Positions 17,250-26,236 of a stretch of DNA of 64,000 nucleotides are shown here, piece after piece (position 1 is the stretch's first letter; the number at the start of each line of letters is the position of its first letter). The stretch is from contig NZ_CP102770.1 in the NCBI RefSeq assembly GCF_038561935.1, positions 6,634,001 through 6,698,000 on the forward strand. The letters run 5' to 3'. This DNA is from Myxococcus stipitatus (GTDB lineage: Bacteria; Myxococcota; Myxococcia; Myxococcales; Myxococcaceae). The position numbers and the translations under genes were made by a program. The notes under the pieces were generated by a model that was given only the letters and a program-made list of their open reading frames with translations, was not told the DNA's origin and ran no database searches.

Positions 17250-18641
17250 TCAGACCTGCTCCCCCTGTCGCCGGGCACCGGGAGGGGGTGGCTCCAGCGG
17301 AGCGCCCTCCCCGCCACGCATCCGGTCGAGCACCTGCCGCGCCCGGTCCACCCGCACCTCGCCTTCCTGCACCAGCAGCGCGGCGATGGCCTCCACCCAC
17401 TCCGGCGGTGCGCCGACACTCGTCGCCACCGAGCGCGCCTGCAGCGCCATGTGTCCGCGCTGGTTGCCCGCCGAGCCCAGCGCGCGAATCGCCGCCAGGT
17501 TCTGCGCGAGCCCCACCGAGGCGAAGATGCACGCCAGCTCCCGCGCGGGCGGATGCCCCAGCACCCTGAGCGCCGCCTGGACCCCCGGGTGTGCCCGCTG
17601 CGTGTCCCCCACCGTGCCCAGCGCCAGCGGCAGCTGGATGTCGCCCAGCAGGTTGCCGCCTTCACGCCGCCACACGGACAGCGGCCCGTAGCGCCCCGTG
17701 CGAGCCGCGAAGGCATGGGCCCCCGCCTCGAGGGCGCGCCAGTCCTGTCCCGTGGCCAGCGCCAGCGCGTCGATGCCGTTCATGATGCCCTTGTTGTGCG
17801 TGGCCGCGCGGTAGGGGTCCGCCTGCGCGAAGCGGCTCGCCTGGACGATTCCCTCCGCCACCTCCACGCCGCCCAGCCCGAAGTCCGCCAGCGCACGCTC
17901 CGGAATGGAACATCGTGCCCGCGCGAGTCTCCGGTCCGACAGGTGCGTGAGGATGCGCAGGTAGACCTTGCCCCCGGTGAGCTGCTCGATGCGGGGCGCG
18001 ATGCCCTCCATCATCGTATTCACCAGGTGGGCCCCCATGGCCTCCTTCGTGTCCACGAGCACATGCACCACCAGGAGCGGCTCCATGCCCGGGCCCTCCG
18101 GCGCGGGCAACAGGCGCACCTCCACGTCCCGCGCGCCACCGCCCTCCTCCATCAGCTGCGGGTGCATCGCGTTCGCCAGCGCCAGCAGCTCCGCGCGGGC
18201 TTCCAGGATGCGCGCCATGGCGAAGCTGGGCGGCCCGTAGCGGGTGAGCTGGATTTGTCCAATCATCAGCGAAGGGTCCGCTTCCGCGACGAAGCCCCCC
18301 GCTTCGCCCACCAGCTTCGCCACGAACGAGAGGGCCGGGATGACGGACGGCTCCTCCACCACCATGGGAATCGCGTAGTCCCTTCCGTTGACCTTCAGCG
18401 GGAGCCCCAACCCCAGCGGAAGGCTGAACAAGCCCACGGCGTTCTCCACCGTGGACAACGTCGACTCCAGTCTCGGTCCTTCCACTCCTGTGAGCCCATC
18501 GAGTGTCTGCGCGTCCAACCCCAGTCCCGTCTCCATCCGCTCCCGTCGTTCCTCCAACGACAGGCACTGGAAGCCGGAAAATACAGTCTGGATTGACGCG
18601 TCCCCTCGAGCCCCCTGGGGACCCACGAACTCCGTTGCCAT
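17250..18641 (-). CDS. mvaA: class II HMG-CoA reductase
   Basis: 463 residues. By comparison with the Pseudomonas mevalonii enzyme the catalytic residues are all present: Glu66 (ENAVG), Lys284 (THNKGIMNG), Asp300 (ATGQDW) and His397 (RGHMAL). DTKEAMGAHLVNT is the cofactor-binding segment. It interconverts HMG-CoA and mevalonate; in myxobacteria this feeds isoprenoid synthesis. A gap of 43 bp separates it from the kinase gene on the same strand, which may be co-transcribed. The Pro-rich C-terminal tail (LEPPPPGARR) is unusual. Class II form is clear; direction in vivo and cofactor are not. Confidence 0.92.
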   Translation of the reverse strand: MATEFVGPQGARGDASIQTVFSGFQCLSLEERRERMETGLGLDAQTLDGLTGVEGPRLESTLSTVENAVGLFSLPLGLGLPLKVNGRDYAIPMVVEEPSVIPALSFVAKLVGEAGGFVAEADPSLMIGQIQLTRYGPPSFAMARILEARAELLALANAMHPQLMEEGGGARDVEVRLLPAPEGPGMEPLLVVHVLVDTKEAMGAHLVNTMMEGIAPRIEQLTGGKVYLRILTHLSDRRLARARCSIPERALADFGLGGVEVAEGIVQASRFAQADPYRAATHNKGIMNGIDALALATGQDWRALEAGAHAFAARTGRYGPLSVWRREGGNLLGDIQLPLALGTVGDTQRAHPGVQAALRVLGHPPARELACIFASVGLAQNLAAIRALGSAGNQRGHMALQARSVATSVGAPPEWVEAIAALLVQEGEVRVDRARQVLDRMRGGEGAPLEPPPPGARRQGEQV

Positions 18642-18830
18642 CTATCACCTCACATCGGCGCAATTCCTCTCCAATGAGTCACTTCCAACCCATGAGCAAC
18701 ATGACACATCCATCTCTGTAGACAGGTTGTGTCGCTTCGTGAACAACGGAACCCCTGGCGGTCCACCAAACCACAGACATCTCGCACCCTGGCACAACTC
18801 GGCGCACCCCCGCTGCGCCAGGAGTTCCAG

Positions 18831-18850
18831 CCCGCAACTCACGTTGCGGG
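18831..18850 (-). terminator. hairpin after the small exported protein gene
   Basis: CCCGCAAC (18831-18838) pairs perfectly with GTTGCGGG (18843-18850) around a 4-nt loop, starting 5 bp past the stop of the 18856-19461 gene. No T run follows, so termination is only suggested. Confidence 0.45.
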
Positions 18851-18855
18851 GCGCT

Positions 18856-19461
18856 TCAAGGCGTCGGCGTGGGCGTCGGCGTGGGGTTCGGAACCGGCAG
18901 CGGCGGGATGGGCGGCGCCAGCTGGAGGAACGTCATGCTCGTCACGCCCATGGACACCGCGAGCCCCGTCGACAGGCACGCCAGCGCGCTGGGCGCACTG
19001 GGTTGGATGCTCGCCTCGTTGATGACCAGGGAGCCGGCGAACTTCCCGGAGGCCACGCGCCCGTAGGACGTCGTCACCGCCTGCCCCACCGGACTGATGA
19101 CCAGCGGCGCGGCGAGCTCCACGACACTCGTCTCACCGGAGCTCCATGTGAGGTTGAGCCGGCCACTCATCGTCGCCAGCGCGCAGTTGGCCAGCGAGTC
19201 CCCTTCCAGCCTGTAGCTCACCGAGCCGAGCGTCGGGTCCTGGGACACACAGGTGCTCAGCACGACATCCTCGGTGTAGTGGACCAGCGCGGGGAACAGG
19301 CGCAGGCCCGGGGTGAACGTCTGACGATGCGAGCCGACACAGGTTGCTAACGGGGGCGCGGCCATTGCTTCGATATCCTCCGAGGCCAGGGCCGAGGTGG
19401 TGGAGACGAGGACTGCGAGGCAGGCGAGCTGTGCTGACGACATGCGGGACACTCGGGACAT
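18856..19461 (-). CDS. small exported protein with Pro-Thr C-terminal tail
   Basis: About 201 residues. A signal peptide (SSAQLACLAVLVSTTSALA) is followed by a beta-rich domain with four Cys residues that could form two disulfides. The protein ends in a short repeat PNPTPTPTPTP encoded by alternating ACG/CCG-type codons. GGAGG sits just before the ATG at 19461; ATG 19443 is an alternative. The gene is divergent from the PhoB-like regulator. I do not recognise a family; probably periplasmic or secreted. Confidence 0.65.
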   Translation of the reverse strand: MSRVSRMSSAQLACLAVLVSTTSALASEDIEAMAAPPLATCVGSHRQTFTPGLRLFPALVHYTEDVVLSTCVSQDPTLGSVSYRLEGDSLANCALATMSGRLNLTWSSGETSVVELAAPLVISPVGQAVTTSYGRVASGKFAGSLVINEASIQPSAPSALACLSTGLAVSMGVTSMTFLQLAPPIPPLPVPNPTPTPTPTP

Positions 19462-19690
19462 GCGACCTCCGAAGCCGCCCTCCGACGACGCGTCGAACGG
19501 CGCGCAGTACGTAGTGACCGTGAGTCGAAGCGCGAAGGCCCCCTTGGGTTGGGGGGCGTTGTCACCTGGACCCCAGCGCCCGTGAGTCCATGCGCCGCGG
19601 GGCAGCTTGTCGCCCAAGCAACCGCGCTCACACAAACGTTGCAAACGCGTCACGTGCATGGAAACCGGGCCGCGCAGACTCCGGCCCGCC

Positions 19691-20380
<690 letters not shown>

Positions 20381-20385
20381 CTTCG

Positions 20386-20400
20386 TGACAGCAATGTCAC
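20386..20400 (+). promoter_or_regulatory. PhoB-box-like site before the phosphate porin
   Basis: TGACAGCAATGTCAC matches the pstC site TCACACGAATGTCAC at 12 of 15 positions, including the complete TGTCAC half. It is also part of the palindrome GTGACA-GCAA-TGTCAC (20385-20400). It lies about 50-70 bp before the porin start, directly after the regulator's stop codon. Confidence 0.5.
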
Positions 20401-20470
20401 CTGACGGACCTGAAACAGCCACGGACGTTACCTAGAAGCCAGTTTCGTGACCCTCTTGAAACCCTCCCCG

Positions 20471-21754
20471 ATGCGTCGCCTCGCCAACGCCCTCCTCGTC
20501 CTCACCCTGAGTCCCACCCTCGCGCTGGCGCAGCAGTCGCCCCCCACCGAAGAGGCCACGCCCCCGGCGCCCCCCACGCAAGCCCCCGCCGAGGACGGCG
20601 CCGCGCCCGCGACGACCTCCGAAGCGGACGCCGCCCCCGCGGATGCGGATATCGACGAGCGGATGACCATCGCGGAGGGGAAGGTCGCCGCGCTCGAGGA
20701 GCAGAACACCGAGACGAAGAACGACCTGCTGTCCCTCAAGAAGCTGAAGATCTCCGGCTACGTCCAGGGCCGCTACCAGTACCAGCAGAGCCTGGATGAG
20801 TCGGGTGCGGGCGGCTTCAGCAAGTTCAGCGTGCGCCGGGGTCGCCTCAAGACGACCTACACCACGGACTGGGCGCAGATGATGTTGCAGATCGACGCGG
20901 TGCCCGCGGCTCCGGGCGTCACCGTGCGCGACGCCGAGGCCACCCTCTTCATCCCCGGCACGAAGCAGCAGCTCTCCCTCACCCTGGGTCAGATGAAGTG
21001 GCCGTTCGGCTATGAAGCCGTCCAGTCCTCCAGCGACCGCGAGATGCCCGAGCGCACCCGCGTCATCCGCGCCTTCCTCCCGGACGAGCGCGACCGCGGC
21101 ATCAAGTTCGCGGGCAACTTCCTGGAGGGCAAGGTGAACGTCAGCGTCGGACTCTTCGACGGCGACGGCATCTTCAACCAGGGCTATGTCGGCTCCGACA
21201 ACGACAAGGAGAAGGACTTCATCGGCCGCGCGGGCTTCGACCTGGGCTGGCTGTCCGGCGGCGTCTCCGGCTGGCACGGCTACTCCATCGCCAAGGCCCC
21301 GTCGGACGCCTACCGCAAGGCCCACACGCGCGACCGGCTGGGCCTGGACGCGCAGGTGTACCTGGACGTGCTCCCCTTCGGCGCCACCTCCATCAAGGGC
21401 GAGTACATCGTCGGCAAGGGCTACTGGAAGAGCTCCGGCGACGTGAAGGTGGAGCAGCTCGGCGTGCCCGCCAGCGGCTGGTACGGGTTGATTGTCCAGA
21501 ATGTGGGCCTGACCAACGCCGTGGCCGTCCGCTACGACTGGTTCGACCCGGAGCACGGCAAGAAGAACGCGGCCGTGGACGGCCGCCCCGCCTCCACCAA
21601 CACGGTGGGCACCCTGGGCGTGTCGCTCCTCCACTACTTCGGAGAGAACCTCAAGGTCACCGCCGCCTACGAGATGCCGATGACGGCCGCGCCCTCCGGC
21701 GCGCAGGAGCCGCACGACAACCTGTTCACGCTTCAGATGCAGGCCCGCTACTAG
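20471..21754 (+). CDS. OprP/OprO-family phosphate-selective porin
   Basis: Around 427 residues. Signal peptide MRRLANALLVLTLSPTLALA, a Pro/Ala-rich linker, a short coiled coil (ERMTIAEGKVAALEEQN), then an outer-membrane beta-barrel beginning KISGYVQGRYQYQQ and ending LFTLQMQARY with the terminal aromatic typical of porins. This is the pattern of OprP-like anion channels, which move phosphate across the outer membrane. A GTG eight codons upstream (20447) is an alternative start. Between phoB and pstS it fits the first step of phosphate uptake. Confidence 0.85.
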   Translation: MRRLANALLVLTLSPTLALAQQSPPTEEATPPAPPTQAPAEDGAAPATTSEADAAPADADIDERMTIAEGKVAALEEQNTETKNDLLSLKKLKISGYVQGRYQYQQSLDESGAGGFSKFSVRRGRLKTTYTTDWAQMMLQIDAVPAAPGVTVRDAEATLFIPGTKQQLSLTLGQMKWPFGYEAVQSSSDREMPERTRVIRAFLPDERDRGIKFAGNFLEGKVNVSVGLFDGDGIFNQGYVGSDNDKEKDFIGRAGFDLGWLSGGVSGWHGYSIAKAPSDAYRKAHTRDRLGLDAQVYLDVLPFGATSIKGEYIVGKGYWKSSGDVKVEQLGVPASGWYGLIVQNVGLTNAVAVRYDWFDPEHGKKNAAVDGRPASTNTVGTLGVSLLHYFGENLKVTAAYEMPMTAAPSGAQEPHDNLFTLQMQARY

Positions 21755-21813
21755 GCCCTACCTTCCGACAAGCCACTCACCACATTCCACACGTTCGCAG
21801 GAGCTGACCAGCC

Positions 21814-22635
21814 ATGAAGACATTCCTCGGTTCAATCGTCGCGGGCCTGCTGCTCGCCCTCCCGCTCGCCGCCCAGGCGGGCAACGTCACCGTGAAGGGC
21901 TCGGACACCATGGTCATCCTCGGCCAGCGGTGGGCCGAGGAGTTCATGAAGAAGACGCCCGGCACCAAGGTCCAGGTGACGGGCGGTGGCTCCGGTGTGG
22001 GTCTCGCCGCGCTCCAGAACGGCACCACCGAAATCGCCATGTCCAGCCGCGAGATGAAGGACGCGGAGAAGACCAAGCTGCGCACCCGCTACAACACCAC
22101 GGGCGTGGAGATTCCGGTCGCCAAGGACGGCGTCACCTTCTACGTCAGCGAGAGCAACCCGGTGAATGCCCTCACCGTGGAGCAACTGCGCGGCATCTAC
22201 GTGGGGGACATCACCAACTGGAAGCAGGTGGGGGGCCCGGACGCGCCCATCATCATCTACTCCCGTGAGAACTCCTCCGGCACCTACGTCTTCGTGAAGG
22301 ACCACGTGCTGGACGGCGAGGACTACGTCGCCTCCGCCCAGACGCTGCCCGGCACCGCCGCGGTGGTGAACGCCGTCGCCAAGGAGAAGAACAGCATCGG
22401 CTACGGCGGCGCCGCGTACGCCAAGGGCATCAAGGAGCTGAAGATCAAGCAGGGCAACGAAGAGGTCGCCCCCTCGGCCGAGAACATCAAGACGGGCAAG
22501 TACCCGCTGTCGCGCGACCTCTACTTCTACCTGCGCAACAAGCCCTCGGGGGAGGCCAAGACGTTCATCGACTTCGCGCTTTCACCGGAAGGTCAGGCCG
22601 TGGTCACCAAGGTCGGATACTTCCCGGTGAAGTAG
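21814..22635 (+). CDS. pstS: periplasmic phosphate-binding protein
   Basis: 273 residues with a clear signal peptide (VAGLLLALPLAAQA) and the PstS-family pattern: VTVKGSDTMVILGQRW, TGGGSGVGLAALQNGT, EIAMSSREM and IYSRENSSGTYVF, which contribute the phosphate-contacting Ser, Thr, Asp and Arg. CAGGAG precedes the ATG. It delivers phosphate to PstCA. First gene of the Pst set; 48 bp separate it from pstC and a PhoB-box-like site lies in that gap, so pstC may also have its own promoter. Confidence 0.95.
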   Translation: MKTFLGSIVAGLLLALPLAAQAGNVTVKGSDTMVILGQRWAEEFMKKTPGTKVQVTGGGSGVGLAALQNGTTEIAMSSREMKDAEKTKLRTRYNTTGVEIPVAKDGVTFYVSESNPVNALTVEQLRGIYVGDITNWKQVGGPDAPIIIYSRENSSGTYVFVKDHVLDGEDYVASAQTLPGTAAVVNAVAKEKNSIGYGGAAYAKGIKELKIKQGNEEVAPSAENIKTGKYPLSRDLYFYLRNKPSGEAKTFIDFALSPEGQAVVTKVGYFPVK

Positions 22636-22650
22636 GCCGTCCCGAGACAG

Positions 22651-22665
22651 TCACACGAATGTCAC
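22651..22665 (+). promoter_or_regulatory. PhoB-box-like site before pstC
   Basis: TCACACGAATGTCAC contains two GTCAC units 11 bp apart (22650 and 22661), the spacing of the direct repeats in a Pho box. Taking TGTCAC (22660-22665) as -35, a TATGGA at 22683-22688 is spaced by 17 bp. That would place transcription start after the first ATG of pstC and favour the second ATG (22702). Confidence 0.55.
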
Positions 22666-22683
22666 GCGAGGCCCCGACCCACT

Positions 22684-23691
22684 ATGGATAGACAGGCCAT
22701 CATGGAGCAGGGTCTCAGTCAGCCACTCGTCGCGCCCTCGTTGTCGCCGGCCGCGCGGAGGCGGCAGCTTCGGGAGAAGGTCATCGCGGGGCTCATCACC
22801 CTCATGGCCTTCACCGGCATCGCGGCGCTCATCCTCATCATCATCTTCGTGGCCAAGGAGGCCCTCGGCCTCTTCCTGGACGCCGAGGCCCGCCACGAGG
22901 CCAGCCTCTCCAAGATGTTCCTGGCGCAGGACGTGCCAGCCGGCCGCCCCGCCTTCCGCTGGCAGCCCGTCTCCAAGGTGCCCAAGGTCAGCATGATTCC
23001 GCTGTTCGTGGGCACCTTGAAGACCACCGTCGTCTCCATGATGGTGGCGGTGCCCCTGGGGGTCTTCGGCGCGCTGTTCGCCGCGGAGTTCGCGCCCCGC
23101 AGGCTGCGCGAATTGCTCAAGCCCGTCATCGAGCTGCTCGCGGGCATCCCCTCCGTCGTCCTGGGCTTCTTCGCGCTGATGGTGATGTCCACGGTGGTCA
23201 AGGACGTCTTCCACTTCGACCGCCCGCTCAACGCGATGCTGGCGGGCCTGGGCCTGGCGCTCGCCATCGTCCCCGTCATCTTCACGGTGTCCGAGGACGC
23301 GCTCACCGCGGTGCCTCGCAGCTACCGCGAGGCGTCGCTCGCGCTGGGCGCCACGCCCTGGGAGACCGCGTGGAAGGTGGTCCTCCCCGCCGCGGCCCCC
23401 GGCATCCTCGCAGCCTGCGTGCTGGGCTTCGGCCGCGCCATCGGCGAGACGATGATTGTCCTCATGGCCTCCGGCAACGCGGACGTCATCTCCTGGAGCC
23501 TTGGCGACTCAGCGCGCTCGCTGTCGGCGACCATCGCCGCGGAGATGGGTGAGGTGGTGGTGGGCAGTCCGCACTACTCGCTCCTGTTCTTCATCGGCGT
23601 GCAGCTCTTCCTCTTCACCTTCGTGCTCAACATGCTGGCCTCCTCCTGGACCCGGAGAGTCGTCCGCAAGCTCACCGGAGGTGCCGCGTGA
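22684..23691 (+). CDS. pstC: phosphate ABC transporter permease PstC
   Basis: 335 residues, hydrophobic, with helices around KVIAGLITLMAFTGIAALIL, TLKTTVVSMMVAVPLGVFGA and the C-terminal LLFFIGVQLFLFTFVLNML. The cytoplasmic EAA loop reads YREASLALGATPWETAWKVV. Forms the inner-membrane channel with PstA. The first ATG (22684) may be too close to the predicted promoter; ATG 22702 is an alternative. The end overlaps pstA by 4 bp (GTGA). Confidence 0.94.
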   Translation: MDRQAIMEQGLSQPLVAPSLSPAARRRQLREKVIAGLITLMAFTGIAALILIIIFVAKEALGLFLDAEARHEASLSKMFLAQDVPAGRPAFRWQPVSKVPKVSMIPLFVGTLKTTVVSMMVAVPLGVFGALFAAEFAPRRLRELLKPVIELLAGIPSVVLGFFALMVMSTVVKDVFHFDRPLNAMLAGLGLALAIVPVIFTVSEDALTAVPRSYREASLALGATPWETAWKVVLPAAAPGILAACVLGFGRAIGETMIVLMASGNADVISWSLGDSARSLSATIAAEMGEVVVGSPHYSLLFFIGVQLFLFTFVLNMLASSWTRRVVRKLTGGAA

Positions 23692-24599
23692 AGCCCGGCA
23701 CACGCCGCGCGGTGGGCCTGGCGCTCACGTCGCTCACCGCCCTGGCCGCCTTCGTCATCGTGGCGGTGCTGGCCATCATCCTCTTCAACATCGCGGAGAA
23801 CGGGGCCGCGGGTGTCACGTGGACCTTCCTCACCCAGCCCCCCGCGGACGGGATGATGGGCGGCGGCATCTTCCCCGCCATCTTCGGCACCGCGGCCCTC
23901 ACGCTGCTGATGACCGTGGCGGTGATGCCCGTGGGGGTGCTGACGGCCGTCTACCTGCACGAGTACGCCCCGCCCCACTCCCTCTTCGCGCGCATCGTGC
24001 GCGTGGCCGTCGTCAACCTGGCGGGCGTGCCCTCCATCGTCTTCGGCCTGTTCGGCCTGGGCTTCTTCATCCTCTTCGTGGGCCAGGGCATGGACCGCGC
24101 GCTCGGCCATGAAGAGATGTACTGGGCGCAGCCGGGCCTCTTGTGGGCGTCGCTCACCCTGGCGGTGCTGACCCTGCCGGTGGTCATCGTCTCCACCGAG
24201 GAAGCGCTGCGCGCGGTGCCCATGGACCACCGCACCGCGAGCCTCGCGCTGGGCGCCACGCAATCCCAGACACTGGCCCGGGTGGTGCTCCCGGGCGCGC
24301 TGCCCGGCATCCTCACGGGCGCGGTGCTGGCCATCTCCCGAGGCGCGGGCGAAGTGGCCCCCATCCTCTTCACGGGCGCCGCCTACTTCCTGCCGGACCT
24401 GCCCACCCACCTCAACTCGCAGTTCATGCACCTGGGCTACCACACGTATGTGATGGCCACCCAGTCGCCGGACGTGGAGGCCACGCGCCCCCTGCTCTAC
24501 TCGACGGTGCTGGTGCTGCTGCTGCTCACCTTCGCGCTCAACCTCGTCGCGGTCATCATCCGCACGCGCACGCGCCGCAAGGCCGCGGGCGCCCACTGA
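23688..24599 (+). CDS. pstA: phosphate ABC transporter permease PstA
   Basis: 303 residues starting at a GTG that overlaps the pstC stop. Six hydrophobic helices are apparent, from ALTSLTALAAFVIVAVLAII to LLYSTVLVLLLLTFALNLVA. The EAA loop is HRTASLALGATQSQTLARVV, parallel to that of PstC. Partner permease of the Pst transporter; immediately followed (11 bp) by pstB. Length and order are standard. Confidence 0.94.
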   Translation: MKPGTRRAVGLALTSLTALAAFVIVAVLAIILFNIAENGAAGVTWTFLTQPPADGMMGGGIFPAIFGTAALTLLMTVAVMPVGVLTAVYLHEYAPPHSLFARIVRVAVVNLAGVPSIVFGLFGLGFFILFVGQGMDRALGHEEMYWAQPGLLWASLTLAVLTLPVVIVSTEEALRAVPMDHRTASLALGATQSQTLARVVLPGALPGILTGAVLAISRGAGEVAPILFTGAAYFLPDLPTHLNSQFMHLGYHTYVMATQSPDVEATRPLLYSTVLVLLLLTFALNLVAVIIRTRTRRKAAGAH

Positions 24600-24610
24600 C
24601 GGTCCCCTCC

Positions 24611-25387
24611 ATGTCCCTTTCTCCGAATGCCCCCCGCCCCAAGATGGAGGCGAGAGAGCTGACCCTCCGCTATGGCACGAAGGACGCCATCAAGAAGGTC
24701 TCCCTGGCCATCCTGGACCGGCGCGTCACCGCCCTCATCGGTCCCTCCGGCTGCGGCAAGTCCACCTTCCTGCGCTCGCTCAACCGGATGAATGACCTGA
24801 TTCCGGGCGCCAACCACACCGGCACCATCCTCCTGGACGACACGGACATCCACGACCGCAGCGTGGACGTGGTGGACCTGCGCCGCCGCGTGGGCATGGT
24901 CTTCCAGAAGTCCAATCCGTTCCCCAAGAGCATCTTCGAGAACGTCGCCTACGGCCTGCGCGTGGGCGGCATGAAGGACAAGCAGCAGCTCGCCCAGCGC
25001 GTGGAGAAGTCCCTGCGCGGCGCGGCCCTCTGGGACGAAGTGAAGGACCGGCTCCACGAGAGCGCGCTGGGCCTGTCCGGCGGCCAGCAGCAGCGCCTGT
25101 GTATCGCCCGCGCCATGGCCGTGGAGCCCCAGGTGCTGCTGATGGACGAGCCCGCCAGCGCGCTGGACCCCATCGCCACCGCGAAGATTGAAGAGCTCAT
25201 CCACGAGCTGAAGGCGACGTACACCATCGCCATCGTCACCCACAACATGCAGCAGGCCGCGCGGGTGAGCGACAGGACGGCTTTCTTCTACATGGGCGAG
25301 CTGGTGGAATGCGGGCCCACCGAGCAGATTTTCACCAACCCTCGCGAGAAGCGCACCGAGGATTACGTCACCGGGAAGTTCGGGTGA
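24611..25387 (+). CDS. pstB: phosphate ABC transporter ATPase PstB
   Basis: 258 residues. Walker A GPSGCGKST (44-52), Q-loop VFQKSNPFPKSIFENV, the signature LSGGQQQRLC and Walker B VLLMDEPASALDPI are all intact, followed by the switch His in IVTHNMQQ. The conserved FPKSI after the Q-loop is characteristic of PstB. It powers phosphate import and, with PhoU, takes part in signalling to the sensor kinase. The true start is ATG 24611; the frame is open much farther upstream through pstA. Confidence 0.95.
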   Translation: MSLSPNAPRPKMEARELTLRYGTKDAIKKVSLAILDRRVTALIGPSGCGKSTFLRSLNRMNDLIPGANHTGTILLDDTDIHDRSVDVVDLRRRVGMVFQKSNPFPKSIFENVAYGLRVGGMKDKQQLAQRVEKSLRGAALWDEVKDRLHESALGLSGGQQQRLCIARAMAVEPQVLLMDEPASALDPIATAKIEELIHELKATYTIAIVTHNMQQAARVSDRTAFFYMGELVECGPTEQIFTNPREKRTEDYVTGKFG

Positions 25388-25410
25388 GCGAAGAGAAGGG
25401 ATGGGCGGCG

Positions 25411-26097
25411 ATGCCCTTGACGCACACGGACAAGGCCTTCGAGCAGGACCTGAGGGACCTGCGTGAGAAGTTGCTCGCGATGGGGGCGAAGGTGGAGGGC
25501 CTCATCGCCCAGAGCATGCTGGCCCTGACGGAGCGCGACAGCGCGCTGGCGGAGAAGGTCGTCCACGCGGACAAGGACGTCAACCGCCTGGAGATTGAAG
25601 TCGACGAGCTGTGCCGCCGCATCCTCGCGCTGCGCCAGCCGGCCGCCAGCGACCTGCGCCTCATCACCACGGCGCTGAAGATCGTCACGGACCTGGAGCG
25701 CATCGGCGACCTGGCCGTCAACATCGCCGAGCGCTCCATGGACCTGAACCAGGTCCCCCCGCTGGCGCCGTACGTGGACACGCCTCGGCTGGCGGAGCTG
25801 GCGCAGCAGCAGGTGAAGCGCTCGCTGGATGCCTTTGTCTCCGGCGACGCGACGAAGGCGGAGGAGGTGCTCCAGGGCGATGACCTCCTGGATGCGCTCT
25901 TCCTCAAGATCTTCAACGAGCTGCTCGCGTACATGATGGAGGACTCCAAGAACATCCGCCGGGCCACCGCGCTGATGTTCATCGCCAAGCACCTGGAGCG
26001 CATCGGCGACCACGCGATGAACGTGGCGGAGATGGTCGTCTACATGGTGCGGGGCAAGGACATCCGCCATCCCCGCAGCCGCAACCTGGGCGACTGA
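25411..26097 (+). CDS. phoU: phosphate-signalling protein PhoU
   Basis: 228 residues, all-helical, with the two PhoU repeats marked by LERIGDLAVNIAERS and LERIGDHAMNVAEMV, which hold the metal-binding residues. PhoU links Pst to the histidine kinase and prevents unchecked phosphate uptake. AAGGGA lies about 10 bp before ATG 25411; a GTG overlapping the pstB stop (25384) is an alternative. Last member of the pst set; the next gene is 139 bp away. Confidence 0.95.
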   Translation: MPLTHTDKAFEQDLRDLREKLLAMGAKVEGLIAQSMLALTERDSALAEKVVHADKDVNRLEIEVDELCRRILALRQPAASDLRLITTALKIVTDLERIGDLAVNIAERSMDLNQVPPLAPYVDTPRLAELAQQQVKRSLDAFVSGDATKAEEVLQGDDLLDALFLKIFNELLAYMMEDSKNIRRATALMFIAKHLERIGDHAMNVAEMVVYMVRGKDIRHPRSRNLGD

Positions 26098-26110
26098 GGA
26101 CGGCGGCGCT

Positions 26111-26125
26111 TCACGGCGCTGTCAC
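26111..26125 (+). promoter_or_regulatory. PhoB-box-like site before the GT21 gene
   Basis: TCACGGCGCTGTCAC has the same TCAC-N5-TGTCAC layout as the pstC site, with the TTCAC and GTCAC units 11 bp apart. It lies between phoU and the glycosyltransferase, about 110 bp before the latter. The match is short and could be chance. Confidence 0.4.
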
Positions 26126-26236
26126 CCGGAATTGGCCCAGGCGCCCCGGGGGCTCCGCCTCCCTGACGCGCGGGCCCCCTAGCGTGGCACCCAGGTCGCG
26201 CGATGACCGCGCGACAGCCCTGGGGACCGCCCGCGC

